From NCBI GenBank assembly GCA_038373865.1, contig JAXGGA010002392.1:59743-123742 (forward strand): DNA of 64,000 nt. Reading direction: 5' to 3'. Positions 1 to 10,848 of this stretch are shown here, piece after piece. The stretch is from Uloborus plumipes. Taxonomy: Eukaryota > Arthropoda > Arachnida > Araneae > Uloboridae. A program made the position numbers and the translations under genes. The notes below the pieces were generated by a model, which was not told the DNA's origin, did no database searches, and worked only from the letters and a program-made list of their open reading frames with translations. Numbering within the stretch: the first letter of the stretch is position 1; each line of letters opens with the position of its first letter.

Positions 1-1230
1 ATCCACGAACTCTCACATCCAGGCATTGCGGCAACCGCCGAATTGGTTGCTGCACGATTCGTCTGGCCGGGTATGAGAAAAGATTGCCGGACTTGGGCAA
101 AGACATGCCTAGCGTGTCAGGCTGCCAAAATCCATCGGCATACTCATGCACCTCTATCAACGTTTCTGGTACCCAGTCAGCGATTTGAGCACATCAATGT
201 TGATATCGTGGGACCACTGCCACTGTGTCAGGGGTTTCGATACCTCTTAACCGCCGTAGACCGTTTCACCCGTTGGATCGAGGCAACGCCAATGGAGGAC
301 CAAACTGCTGACACCGTCGCCAAAACTCTGGTAGTGTCGTGGGTTGCTCGCTTCGGCATCCCGGGAAGAATAACTACAGATCAGGGCCGACAATTTGACA
401 GCCAATTGTTCCGGAGTTTGACAACGTACTTAGGGTCTCAGAACCACACAACAACAGCTTACCATCCCCAGTCAAACGGCTTAATCGAACGACAGCACCG
501 AACCCTTAAAGCAGCTTTGAAGTGTCATTTGATGTCTCGGAATTCATCTTGGGTTTCAGCCCTACCGTTGGTGTTGCTGGGACTTCGAACGGCCCTCAAG
601 GCAGACTTGGGTTGTTCGTCCGCCGAGATGGTTTATGGGTCCCCTCTCCGGCTGCCGGGAGAATTATTTGTAGAGTCCAAAGACGTGAAACATTCAGCTT
701 TCCTCGAGCAGTTACAGAATGTTATTCGTTCGCTCAAACCAACACCAACCACGACCCACGGAACCAAGGCCATCTTTCAATCAAAAGAGCTGAGCACCTG
801 TACACATGTTTTCGTGTACCAAAATGCTGTACAAACACCATTGCAGCCCACCTACAAAGGGCCGTACAAAGTTAGGGCCCGTGGTAAAAAATACTTCGAT
901 CTTGACATTGACGGATCCCAGGTTCCGCGGCGAGTGTCAGTGGACAGGTTAAAACCCGCATTCATGCTGCAGGATGAATGCCCAACAGGACTGGTTGTTC
1001 CGCTTTCAGCTCCTTCTCCTACACCTGCTGTTCCTGATCACGCTCACCCAGCTTCTCCTCCTACACCGGCTGTTCCTGATCAAGCTCACCCTGCTCCTCC
1101 TCCACCGGTTGTTCCCGACCATGCCGACTCCGCACCTCCTCCGCCTTCGGCGATAACAACGAGAGCAGGCCGTAGGGTCCGTTTCCCGGCAAAGTTTCTG
1201 GAATCCTCCAGTTCGGATCGCGGTCGCTAG
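1..1230 (+). CDS. Ty3/gypsy pol polyprotein, integrase and C-terminal tail (5' truncated by window edge)
   Basis: The open frame runs from base 1 to a TAG at 1228-1230; the protease, reverse transcriptase and RNase H parts lie left of the window. It begins in the integrase HHCC zinc finger (IHELSHPGI, then CLAC at 112-123) and continues through the DDE core. Counting from the Met at 43, the catalytic residues are D54 ([11 protein letters not shown]), D113 ([11 protein letters not shown]) and E149 ([13 protein letters not shown]). The integrase inserts element cDNA into host DNA. After the core comes a ~70-residue tail rich in proline with repeated AVPD(H/Q)AHPA units. No stop or frameshift interrupts the visible part, so it is younger or better preserved than the element at 6.8-12.8 kb. 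The LTR begins 11 bases after the stop. Family assignment is firm; the clade is not resolved. Confidence 0.93.
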   Translation: MHELSHPGIAATAELVAARFVWPGMRKDCRTWAKTCLACQAAKIHRHTHAPLSTFLVPSQRFEHINVDIVGPLPLCQGFRYLLTAVDRFTRWIEATPMEDQTADTVAKTLVVSWVARFGIPGRITTDQGRQFDSQLFRSLTTYLGSQNHTTTAYHPQSNGLIERQHRTLKAALKCHLMSRNSSWVSALPLVLLGLRTALKADLGCSSAEMVYGSPLRLPGELFVESKDVKHSAFLEQLQNVIRSLKPTPTTTHGTKAIFQSKELSTCTHVFVYQNAVQTPLQPTYKGPYKVRARGKKYFDLDIDGSQVPRRVSVDRLKPAFMLQDECPTGLVVPLSAPSPTPAVPDHAHPASPPTPAVPDQAHPAPPPPVVPDHADSAPPPPSAITTRAGRRVRFPAKFLESSSSDRGR

Positions 1231-1240
1231 GAGGGGAGTG

Positions 1241-1427
1241 TGTAGTGAAGTGAATTCACCGATTCCTGCGAGGAAACAACTCAACTCGGCAGAGAGAGAG
1301 TTGGCGAGAAATTAATGAAATTGAGTGTTCGAATGTTGCATTAAAGTTGCATTAAAGAGTTGTATATTATTACAAGTTTAATAAAATAATAAGGAGTCAG
1401 ATAGTTGTGTTATTAAAATACTAAACA
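1241..1427 (+). repeat. 3' LTR of the gypsy element at the left edge
   Basis: A purine-rich tract (GAGGGGAGTG, 1231-1240) directly follows the pol stop, as expected for the plus-strand primer. The LTR then starts TGTAGTGAAG and plausibly ends ACTAAACA at 1427, giving TG..CA ends and ~187 bp. It contains an AATAAA-type signal around 1380. The partner 5' LTR lies outside the window, so the exact borders and the target duplication cannot be confirmed. Confidence 0.7.
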
Positions 1428-2044
1428 CACCCAAAACCTACAACTTGATTGCCCTTCATTTTATATGAATGTACTTGGCTTGAAGTTCTGACTCTCAAAA
1501 ACTGATTCTGGCATTTTTTCCCGTAAAATATTGCTTCATTTTTATCTGTTGTCCAATTTGAGAAACTATGAAACTTTGAAATAAATAAATTGAATAAATT
1601 TCCCATTTAGCGCCATCCCATTTACATTTACAATTGTTACCCTATTGTAAGTTATGTTCAAACTTTTAGACAGTCTCTCTCAAAAAACTGCATTTTTCAC
1701 TCCATCTTCATTTCTTCTCCTAAGTTCCTTCGTGTTTACATTAAATACAAAACACTCAACTCTCCTTTAAAAATCTTATTCACTTGAAAAGATTAATTGT
1801 CTTTGAAAATAATGTTGCTGTGTTTTTTACTTGCAAGGCTAAAACCTTAATATTTTCTCATCATTGAACTTATACATGCATTTCTCTGAGCCATTTTATT
1901 TTGAGTTGATAATAACTTTTCTCTGGAAGTTTGCAATGATTGCTCAAGCAGTAACATCTAACTGTGCAAAATTAATTCGTCTTCCTATAAAATTATATAT
2001 TTTATGGATTACCTTAACATTCAATTTTTTACTGTCCATTTCAG
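1428..2044 (+). other. Intron tail upstream of the first visible host exon
   Basis: AT-rich sequence with no credible coding potential, ending in a pyrimidine tract and the acceptor TCCATTTCAG at 2035-2044. It is inferred to be the end of an intron whose 5' part, with earlier exons, lies left of the window and which contains the gypsy element. Confidence 0.5.
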
Positions 2045-2229
2045 AATCTTTGTGGATTGCTGAGGATGAGAACGACCTTGAGTACGCCAAATATTTATCA
2101 CGTCATCAACATGAAACCTCCATGTCCATTAAGGAGGTTAATCCTTCATCTGGTGAAAATCCTTCATCTGAGATCAGTGTGCTCTTCAATCCAGCTGTCA
2201 TGTCTGGATCCAATGCCCAGCCTGATCAA
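2045..2229 (+). CDS. Host gene exon A: hydrophilic segment of an unidentified membrane protein
   Basis: Internal exon between acceptor TTTCAG (2039-2044) and donor GTATGT at 2230. The first codon is split (two bases here) and the last is complete, so it joins the next exon in phase 0. It encodes an acidic, serine-rich, non-hydrophobic segment: SLWIAEDENDLEYAKYLS, then an SSGENPSSE stretch and FNPAVMSGSNAQPDQ. No domain is recognised. The call rests on good splice sites, an open frame through the exon, and a continuous frame through all four downstream exons. This is probably the cytosolic part of the protein before the membrane segments. The true N terminus is outside the window. Confidence 0.7.
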
Positions 2230-4038
2230 GTATGTAGGTCAGTCTTAATTTCATGTTTCTTGAAATGAATTTCAGGAAGCCGTAAATTCAAGACTAGTGT
2301 TGATCATGAGGGCAAATCCATTTTGAAAACAAAGCATCAATTGCTGCACAAAACAGCCTGCAGAGGCTCCAAATATGCTACGTCCTTGTTTCGTCGTATG
2401 AATTTTTGAAGCCTCTACTTCTATCAAATACATATATGTTTTGAAGAGTTCCAGAAACTGTATTTATATCTTTGGTGGCTTGTACAAGCCTTGTATTCTT
2501 GTACAAGCCTTCCAAAAGTAAAGGGGCCGCTTTTAACCGTTAAAAGGTAATGATCAAATGCGAAACAATTTTTTACTCAGTGGATAAATTAATTTTACCA
2601 AAATAAAAGCTGGAAATTAAAATCGGACTTTTTTCTCATGACATTTTATTAAAATGAATAAAAATCAACCAGCCTTGTTGATTTTGGAGGCCATATTTTG
2701 TATTTTTTCGGTGTTCTTTAATCAATAATGTTAAAATCCAATAATATAGCCAAATTTAACAAAAATAATAATAAAAAAAACTTTAGCGGTGCTGCCTCAC
2801 TCCCCCCTCCCCCATTTCTTTTGCCCCCACTCTCTATTCGCTTTTCTCCTGAGCACCCACTTGTTTGGTGCACCATACTCCTATGATTTATATGATGGTA
2901 TTTTAGCTCCGTAACGGACGTATTTTACAAGATACATGTGTTACAGAGAAACTTATTTCAATATTTTTTCCAGAAATTTTGAAAATGTAACTGCATTATA
3001 TGGTAGTAAAGATCATTTTCTTCATTAAGTTTGTTAATAAAACAAAAATTTAACACATTTCTAGTTTTTTAAGCTGTTTTGTGAAAAACTGATAGGTCTG
3101 TTACCATGGAATTGTCTATAAATTTCTGAGTTAAGTAATTTTAGGAAGTGCATTTACCATGGTAAATGTTTCTTTCATTGAAGAATGTATGTCTCCTAGA
3201 ATTATGATTAGTACATTTAACAATAGCAGCATGAAAAAGGACGGAAAATGCAGTCCAATGGAATTACAATGTGTTTTTCTATATTTGTCATATAGCTCCA
3301 AATTATTTTTAGTTATCATGTAGCTTCCATTCAGCTGTTTTTATGATGAGATCCTATTTCTGTGCACCAATAAAAATTATAATAGTTAGGTTTCTTATTG
3401 CTTTAAATGTAACATCGACAATGTCAATTGAAAGTATGTACATTACTTTTCAAGCTGTTTCTTATGCAATGATAATCATTTGAAATCTTGATCAGTTTTC
3501 CGTCCAACTTTTGAAAGTTTTGGAATGACTGATTATAAAAAAAAAAATCCTCTTTGAAGAATTAAATTAAATTACGAATCATCCATTAAAGTCTATTTCC
3601 TGTTTTTGCTTTATGGAATTTAAAATCAAACCACATTATTCCAGTCCACATTTTTCCAAACCACATTCCAGAACTGTTTTTCATTGCCTCTTTATTTAGT
3701 AAACTTTACTTAGTTTTGCTTTTCTATTGTTACTTCAAATAATTGAATATCCTTCACCAATTTTACAGTTTTAGGTATCAAAATTATTGATTTATCCACT
3801 CTTGAAAAGAATTTTCCTTTGTGTCTTTCATGAATCTTTTGCTGTCATTCCTCTCAGTTTTCCCAAACCTGCATAACTAATTACCCTTTTTAGAATCTTT
3901 TTTCGTTATCACTTACTGTCAAAATAAAATGTCTCAGAAAAAAAGTATTATCATATTTTTATTGTTTCCTTTCTTCTGAAAGGTCAGGATTATCATAAAA
4001 TATATTTTTATAATAAGTTATTTAAAGCAGTTGAAGGA

Positions 4039-4069
<31 letters not shown>

Positions 4070-5199
4070 GTTGTTAATGAAGCATGATTTCCGAAAATGA
4101 TTTTTACTTGTTGATAGTAATACTGCATATGTAGTTGTTACAATAGCCTGAAATCTTTGCTAGTATTCTTGAATCTTGATGACGCAAAATCACTTAATAT
4201 GAAGATTTAGTCCTTGAAATCCCTAGCACGGGCCCTGAAAATGTAATTATTAAACAAGTTTAAAACAGTGTTTAGAAAGATAATCATAACTAAATTAAAA
4301 CTTCTTATGAAATGCCTCTTTTGCTAAGATTTTGGTATGAATCAATGATCACTGGATCGTTTATGCTGCTATTAATAAGAAATATCTATGGAAATATTTT
4401 CCTGAAATGAACACTTATCTTCAACACTGTGTGACTACCAACAAGACGGAAAGGCTAACATCAGGTTTACAAGTGGAAATGATTGCATCTGCGAGTTTTC
4501 AGGGATGCCCGCTAGTCTCTGAATTAAGTTATACTTTTCCCCTCAGTTAGATAGGCTTGTCTTAGCTGGAAGATTTGACAATTCCATTGTGACTGTGGGC
4601 AGACTATGCTACTGCTGTAACTCTGTACTTTACTGTGTAAGAATATTGTCTTTATTTGGCAGATCAACAGATTTCTACCTGGTCAGCTTGTAGAAACATT
4701 CGCCAATGTTGAGTTCTATATAAAATGGGCATATGTTGCTGATTTCATGGACCAGGTGCAACAGAATATTTCTACTATGAGAAGACCTATAATTCCTATG
4801 TTGTAAAATACATGCATATCTGAAAGCTTAAATACACTTGCACAACAACTTTTTATTTTTAGGCTTAAAACTGAAATGTAGTTAAAAAGTTGCTTAGGGT
4901 GATTAAATTTTTCCTTCTGATATTCGCAGAAGTTCAACCTCCGTATTGTTGACAACTCAAAAACATATAAAAATTCTTCTTAAGTTTTATGCCTTCCCAC
5001 ATTTATTAAAGTCAACCTTGAAACTTTCTCTCACATTAGTGTATCATGTATGTAATAGATAACCTCAAATTTCACTCTGATTATACTGCAGCAAAATTTA
5101 TTTGTGTGCATAATAGTGTAAGAACTCTTTCTTTTGCAAGATTTTAATTTTTATTTTCAAGAAATACATTGAATAAATCTAGTTTTCTTGTCTTTCTAG
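2230..5199 (+). other. Intron A-B
   Basis: Donor GTATGT at 2230, acceptor TCTTTCTAG ending 5199. Very AT-rich with no coding potential seen. It contains a long T run at 4039-4069. I see no clear transposon ends here. Confidence 0.6.
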
Positions 5200-5307
5200 G
5201 ATCCGGAATATATTCCTGTGAGAAATGTTCTTGACCTGGATTCAACAGCTCCTATGCCGCATACAATGAGCAATGCAGAATTGATGCATCATTTCTGGAA
5301 GCTTAGT
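5200..5307 (+). CDS. Host gene exon B: unidentified membrane protein
   Basis: A 108-bp exon of exactly 36 codons, in phase 0 at both ends, between TTTCTAG and GTAAGT (5308). It encodes DPEYIPVRNVLDLD, then TAPMPHTMSNAELMHHFWKLS. The aromatic end suggests approach to the membrane, but no named domain is recognised. It fits between exons A and C without a frame change. The next intron is 7.8 kb, so an unseen further exon there cannot be excluded: all the junctions are phase 0, and one extra exon would not disturb the frame. Confidence 0.75.
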
Positions 5308-5614
5308 GTAAGTGCTGATGTTGCGTAATAATTCAACGGTATGGGGGAAAACCTCATCAGTCAAAAAAAGGTTATTTTGAGAAAAGCACATCTGAATGTT
5401 TAGTTGATGCATTACCTATTTTTAAAGAAATGCAAGGGTTTATATAGAAATAAAGTTCCTATCAATTTTATAAATTAGGCAACATTGTTAATTTCTGCAG
5501 AAATTTACATGATTGGTAAGGAGAACCTTTGCTCTAATTTTCTACATAATTGCTATCTTTTTTTATGCATTTTTGTAGACAGTGCTCCAATTTTTATATA
5601 GAACTCTACTGCTG

Positions 5615-5725
5615 ATGCTTTGAGAGAGCATTTCACCTCTTCGTTGACTTCTTCATCGCTTCAAAAACATTTGATAATCGTTAGCCGCTAGATCCAATCT
5701 GTAAAGTGGGTGGGGCATGACAGTA
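5615..5725 (-). pseudogene. Possible mariner transposase fragment
   Basis: On the minus strand around 5640-5715 a short reading gives MPHPLYRLDLAANDYQMF. This resembles the SPDLAPSDYHLF region carrying the last catalytic acid of mariner transposases. The fragment is only ~35 codons, with a stop just after. No terminal repeats were found. Weak. Confidence 0.3.
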
Positions 5726-5999
5726 GCCACAAAGTCTGATGGTCTTCCACTCCATTCTTCAAAGAAGACACGACTCCAATCCAGCAAGCACTAAATTCCA
5801 TGCACCACTTTCAGACATGTTAAACAGACAAACAATGTGATGATGAATATCCATGGATGGAGTCCTTTAGGTTTGAAAAAAGCAAATCACAGAACAAATC
5901 TGTCATAAGTGGGATCAACAATGGGAGCCACCATCTTAGGAGACTGCTGAGCCAGCACTAATCTGCATAGGGAAATTGTCAGCAAAGGTACTTGAGTTT

Positions 6000-6340
6000 G
6001 CTCTTGGTCGAGTCTAGAGCAAAAGAGAATTAGATGTGACATGATTCGGTTTGCCTTTTTCAAAATGAAGGATGTTAATTGGTTAAATTTTTGTATCAAA
6101 AGCAGAACAAAGGGTCATTGTTTTAAGCTATTCAAATATCAGGCTGACCTGGAGATTAGGAAAAATTACTAATTTAGTAGCATTGTGAGCACTCGGAACA
6201 GCTTACCAGAAGAAGCTGTAATAAGCAAGGGAGTAGATAGCTTTGAGAGGGCCATCGATCCGAGATTTTAACTTGACTAATACCAGTCTAGATAGGTCCA
6301 GAGCTTGTTGCTGGTTGCTCATTTGTATTTTTATTTTATT
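6000..6340 (+). pseudogene. LINE ORF2 C-terminal relic, copy 1
   Basis: Clearly homologous at DNA level to 14870-15230 (shared words include GGGTCATTGTTTTAAGCTAT). The interrupted translation keeps the usual end of non-LTR reverse transcriptase proteins: SRTKGHCFKLFK, then RKNY, then a region matching WNDLP as RNSLPEEA. An in-frame stop follows the RKNY motif. It is a 5'-truncated, dead LINE tail inside a host intron. The clade cannot be decided from this piece. Confidence 0.7.
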
Positions 6341-6823
6341 TTTCCTTCTTTTTTTTTACTTTGGCAACATTATTAATGGATGTTTCGCTCTTTTTATTCA
6401 AGCCATAAACAATTGGATCCTAAGACCACTTGTTCTTTGAGACAAAGCTTAGTAGAAGTGGTATTTTCATTTTGTTTGGTAAATAGAAATGCTTTTGTCT
6501 TTCTTTGAAAAACTTTAAAGTAAGAATTCCACTGAAAAATTCATATTTTTTGTGAGTGTCATTAGATATTGCTCTGTAAAGACACAAATATTCCTAAACG
6601 GTGACGAAATTACACTTATGAATTTTTCCGTAGACACTGTCATATCAAAATTTCAACCTCGGTCCTGAGACTCGTTTGTAGATTTTTTTTCCCTCCTCTT
6701 GAGCATTTCTCTTATTGAGATAATATTCCAACAGTGATAAAATAACTGAAACAGTGAGGGGCAAATGTATGTAACTGTACGTTTTCAAGTTTTGAGTAAA
6801 AGCTATGCAAAGTTCAACCATAG

Positions 6824-7019
6824 TGTCGTGTATATTAGTAATAAGTTATATCAGATTCTAACACGACAAATATTTATTTTGCACAATTACATAAACAACA
6901 TAACATTGCAATTCTTTTCTTTTAGAAGACAGTTAAAACAACTGCAAAACGTAACCATGGCAACCGCGGAATTCACACAGCTTGGTAAAATAGCTTGTTG
7001 CCAGGTTCAAGACACAACA
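6824..7019 (-). repeat. 3' LTR of the gypsy element
   Basis: It is 196 bp long and nearly identical to 12599-12794; differences include TGTATA/TGCATA near one end and AGCTTG/AGCTCG near the other. On the minus strand it starts TGTTGTGTC and ends ACGACA, preceded by a purine tract (AGAGAGAC). It contains the 14-bp palindrome-like motif GTAACCATGGCAAC at 6951-6964. Confidence 0.93.
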
Positions 7020-7043
7020 GTCTCTCTGCGACTAAATGTAACG

Positions 7044-7631
7044 TTACAACCCAAGTCTTTTAGGTGCTTTCCGAATTCTGGTTGAGCGTCGCAATGGTAC
7101 AGTAGTTGGAACTTCTGGGCTCGGCTCCAGTGTAGGAACAGGTAAAAGAATTGGTGAAGGTTCTGGCGCAGGAACTGAATGGTCGGACTTTTCTACCTCA
7201 CTTGAATCAGATAAAGGCTCTGGTTCTTCCATACGGTCCTGAATTTCAGGAACAGAATAATTAGGTGTTGGTCCAGTTGCTTCCAAGGATTGTCCACACT
7301 TCCTTAACTGGTCGACATGTCGTTTCCAGATTTCATTTCCAACTTGTACGCTATAGCTCAAAGATCCATCACGGTTTATTACAGTACCTATCTTCCATTT
7401 AGGTGGTCCTGCATAATTCCTAACAGCTACCTTTTCCCCTTCGACAAACTCACGAGTCACTTCTGTCAAACAGTGAGAGCTTTGCTTTTGCATTACGTGT
7501 TCTCTTAAATTCGGTTTTAAAATATCGAGCCTAGTACGAATGCATCGCTTCAAAAATAAGAAACTCGGAGTTTCACCTGTTAACGAGTGTGGGGTTATAC
7601 GATACTGCATTAAAAATCTTTGAAGTTTCAC
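7044..7631 (-). pseudogene. Gypsy pol: integrase C terminus and tail (frame-shifted from core)
   Basis: It begins LQRFLMQYRITPHS and GETPSFLF, the standard sequence just after the integrase catalytic core, continues with the GPPKWKIGTV strand motif of the C-terminal domain, and ends with an acidic, proline-rich tail and STRIRKAPKRL. It belongs to the same polyprotein as the upstream frame, which stops at 7633 after KASLKSSQGY. The two frames are joined by a disabling frameshift near 7632. The stop lies ~25 bases before the 3' LTR. Confidence 0.9.
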
Positions 7632-7632
7632 G

Positions 7633-8571
7633 TTAATATCCTTGACTGGATTTCAAGGATGCTTTAAAAGCTTGAACTAATTTTTCTGCTTGCCCATTTG
7701 TAGCAGGATGATAAGGTGCAGAAGGTATGTGCTTAATGCCATTCATTTTCAGGAATTGACGAAATTCATAGCTAATGAAACTTCTACCATTATCACTCAC
7801 CACGGTCAATGGAAGTCCATAATGGGCAAATAGAACTCTTAAGTATTCAATTGTTAAGCTCGATGTAATATTCTTCATTAGCATGACCTCTACCCATTTA
7901 GAATATGCATCTACAACTACTAAAAACATTTTCCCCATAAACGGACCAGCGAAATCAATATGGATCCTTTGCCACGGACCATTCGGCCATTCCCACGGAT
8001 GTCGCCTATTTCTTATTGGTTCATTTCTAGTAGACACACAGGCAGCACAATTTTGGACAAAATTAGTTATGCTTGAATCTATACCCTGCCAATAACAATA
8101 GCTTCTTGCGAGGGCTTTCATTTTAACAATTCCTGGATGGCCTACATGAAGCTCTTCCAAGACAACTTTATGGTACTTTTCAGGAATGCAAACTCGATGA
8201 CCATACATAATACATCCTTGTTGCAAAGAAAATTCAGCTTCTTTGCCTTTCCAGGGTAATGGCAATTCAGTTCCAGTGCATAAACTTTCATAAAGTGGAA
8301 ACAGTTTACTATCAGATTTGGCCGCTTTAGCAATTTCACTAGCTGTAATTGGAAGCACTTCAACTTGTGAAATATTAGCTACATCTGCGTCTGTAACATG
8401 TGGTACATTCTCGGTTTTCAATGGCAACCTTGACAGAACATCCGCGTTTCCGTGATCCTTAGTGTTTCGGTATCTGATGGTAACTGAAAGCTTGTAAAAG
8501 CAGTGCATAGTGAACCATCCTTGTAGCAGAAAGACATGGTAGACTTTTGTTTGGAGCAAAAATTGATACAA
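7633..8571 (-). pseudogene. Gypsy pol: end of RNase H and integrase core
   Basis: From about residue 30 the frame follows the connection region (YRNTKDHGNADVLSRLP). It then has the HHCC finger (HVGHPGIVKMKA, later CAAC) and the DDE core: D in IHIDFAGPF, D in VVSDNGRSF, E in YHPATNGQAEK. All three catalytic residues are intact. The frame upstream of ~8480 is out of register with RNase H, showing a frameshift around 8460-8520. A second frameshift at ~7632 separates it from the integrase tail. It is one part of a single broken polyprotein. Confidence 0.92.
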
Positions 8572-10375
8572 GTGGCTTATGATCAGTTACCAAGTGGAAA
8601 TGACGTCCAAAAAGGTATTGATAAAATCTCTTCACTGCCCAAACAATACTAAGAGCCTCCTTGTCAATTTGAGAATAATTGCGCTCAGTTGCTGTCAGAG
8701 ATCTTGAAGCAAACATGATTGGCTTCTCCGAACCATCTTCTAAAATATGGCTCAATACAGCTCCAATCCCTACTGGTGACGCGTCCGTTTGCAGTACAAT
8801 GAGTAACTTTGTATTGTAATGACATAAAACTCTTCCGGATGATATCTCTTGTTTTAACATTCTAAAGGTGTTCTCGCATTCTGTGGTCCAACAAAATTTC
8901 GTTCCTTTCTTAAGTAAATTATTTAGTGGAGCAACGCAAGTGGATAAATTAGGTATGAATTTTCCATAATAATTCACAAGTCCTAGGAAACTCTTTAAAT
9001 CAGATGCATTCATTGGAACTGGCGCTTTCAAAATAGCTTCAATTTTTTCTTGAGTTTTGTGCAGTCCGAATTTGTCAATTTTGTGACCACAAAAGTTTAC
9101 GGAATCTTTGAAAAATTCACTCTTGCTCTTGTTCACTTTAAGGCCATGTTCAGAAAGTCTCTGTAATACTTGCTCTAATCTTGTTAGATGTTCTTGATCG
9201 TTACAGCCCGTTACTGTGATATCATCTAAAAATACATGTACTCCTGGTATTCCGGATAACACTTGTTCCATACTATGTTGCCAAACAGCAGGTGCTAAAG
9301 CGATTCCATAGTTCATTCGTTTGTACCTAAATAGTCCTTTATGTGTATTTATAGTAAGTAAGTGGCGATCTTTTTCATCAACCTTCATCTGTAGATATGC
9401 TTCGGTTAAATCTATTTTAGTAAAAGTCTCTCCACCGGCTAAAGTAGCAAAAATATCTTCAATTCTAGGTAATGGATAGTGCTCAATATTTAGTCCAGGA
9501 TTTATTGTCACTTTATAATCTCCACAGATTCGCAACTTGCCGTTTTGCTTTACAACAGGTACAATTGGAGTTGCCCAATCACTATATTTAACAGGTTCAA
9601 TAATATCTTCAGACACTAGTCTCGCAAGTTCAGCTTCTATCCGTTCTTTTAGAGAAAATGGTACTGGTCGAATCTTAAGAAATACTGGCTTGAAACCAGG
9701 TTTCATCTGTAGACGACAGCTAAAGTTTTCTAATTTTCCTATTCCTGGAGTAAAAATTGGCTCATGTTTCTGTAATAATTTCTGTAAATTACTGCTGCGT
9801 AAGTCAGATTTATCAGCACGAATAGTCTTGATTTCTTTCCAGTCTAGAAAGAAACTCCTTAACCATTCTCTGCCAAATACTGCTCTTACTCTTTCATTTA
9901 CTAAATAAATCTTTTCGGTGCTACTTTGATTCTTATACCGAACTCTGACTCGAGCTTCTCCCGCAGGTATGATAACAGAGTTGTCAAAATTAAGAAGTAT
10001 CAAATTTGTCGGTTTAATAGCTATCGATGGACACAAATTCTTGAAATCAGTTACGTTCATACACGTGACTGCAGCCCCAGTATCTAACTCAAGGTCGCAC
10101 TTTTGATTTTCTATAAAAATTCTCAATAAAATCCTATCTCTTGCGCGAGCTTTAGATTTAACATTAAGAACAGGGACACTGTCAGAACAAGACTCAATTT
10201 GTTTCACAGGTTCAGTTCGATTTTTCTTTGAACGGCAAACTTTCGCCAAATGTCCTTTCTTTTGACAATTTCGGCATTCTGTATCTTTGTGTTTACATTC
10301 ATGGGCTAAATGTGATGCGCTGTCACATCTATAACATTTGCGAGATAATTTTCCTGCTTTCCTTTGAAATTCCAT
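8459..10375 (-). pseudogene. Gypsy gag-pol: zinc knuckles, protease, reverse transcriptase, RNase H
   Basis: A 638-codon open stretch. Two CX2CX4HX4C zinc knuckles (CYRCDSASHLAHEC at 14-27, CRNCQKKGHLAKVC at 34-47) bind RNA. The aspartic protease active site is DTGA at 98-101. Reverse transcriptase motifs include LRICGDYKVTIN and the catalytic FLDD at 382-385. RNase H starts with TDAS at 530-533 and has a TDHKPL motif. Gag knuckles and pol are in one frame here, which may be original for this family. The last ~35 codons are in the wrong frame after a frameshift near 8500. The reading frame start shown is not a real start: gag continues upstream in another frame. Confidence 0.93.
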
Positions 10376-10836
10376 TTTTTTAATTTATTCGGAACAGTCT
10401 TTGAAACTTTATCTTCGGAAGTATACAGTTTATTGACATTTTCAGTTTTATTCTGAATTTCATACACATTACGTTGACCCGATTCCATTGCAAAAGCAAT
10501 TTTCTTTGCCTTGGCCTAAGTTAACTTATCTTGCTCCAACAGATTTTTCTGAATATTTTCGTTTCGTATACCCATGACTAGTTTATCTCTTAGCATGGTA
10601 TTTAAATTGTCACCAAAATTACAGTTTATTGACAGTTTTTGTAATTCAGCACAATACATAGAAATATTCTCACCTTGTAACTGATTACATTTGTAAAATC
10701 TGAAACGTTCAGTCATCTCCAATGATTTTGGATTCAAATGTTCAGTTAATAATTTTACAATGTCATCATATTCCAGATCAGAAGGAGCTTTGGGCGTAGC
10801 CAAATTCTTCAGTAACTTGTAAGTCGCGGCTCCCAT
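10306..10836 (-). pseudogene. Gypsy gag, capsid region (broken)
   Basis: The minus-strand reading GAATYKLLKNLATPKAPS, then LLTEHLNPKSLEMTERFRF and LRDKLVMGIRN, is the typical capsid C-terminal part of arthropod Ty3/gypsy gag. A TAG at 10516-10518 interrupts it after KLT. The same frame resumes as AKAKKIAFAMESG and runs to the zinc-knuckle region, where a frameshift near 10370 puts it out of register (the wrong frame reads KKWNFKGK, the right one MEFQRKAGK). Immediately upstream of GAATYK the sequence becomes the foreign insertion. Confidence 0.88.
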
Positions 10837-10848
10837 GTAGCTCTACAT

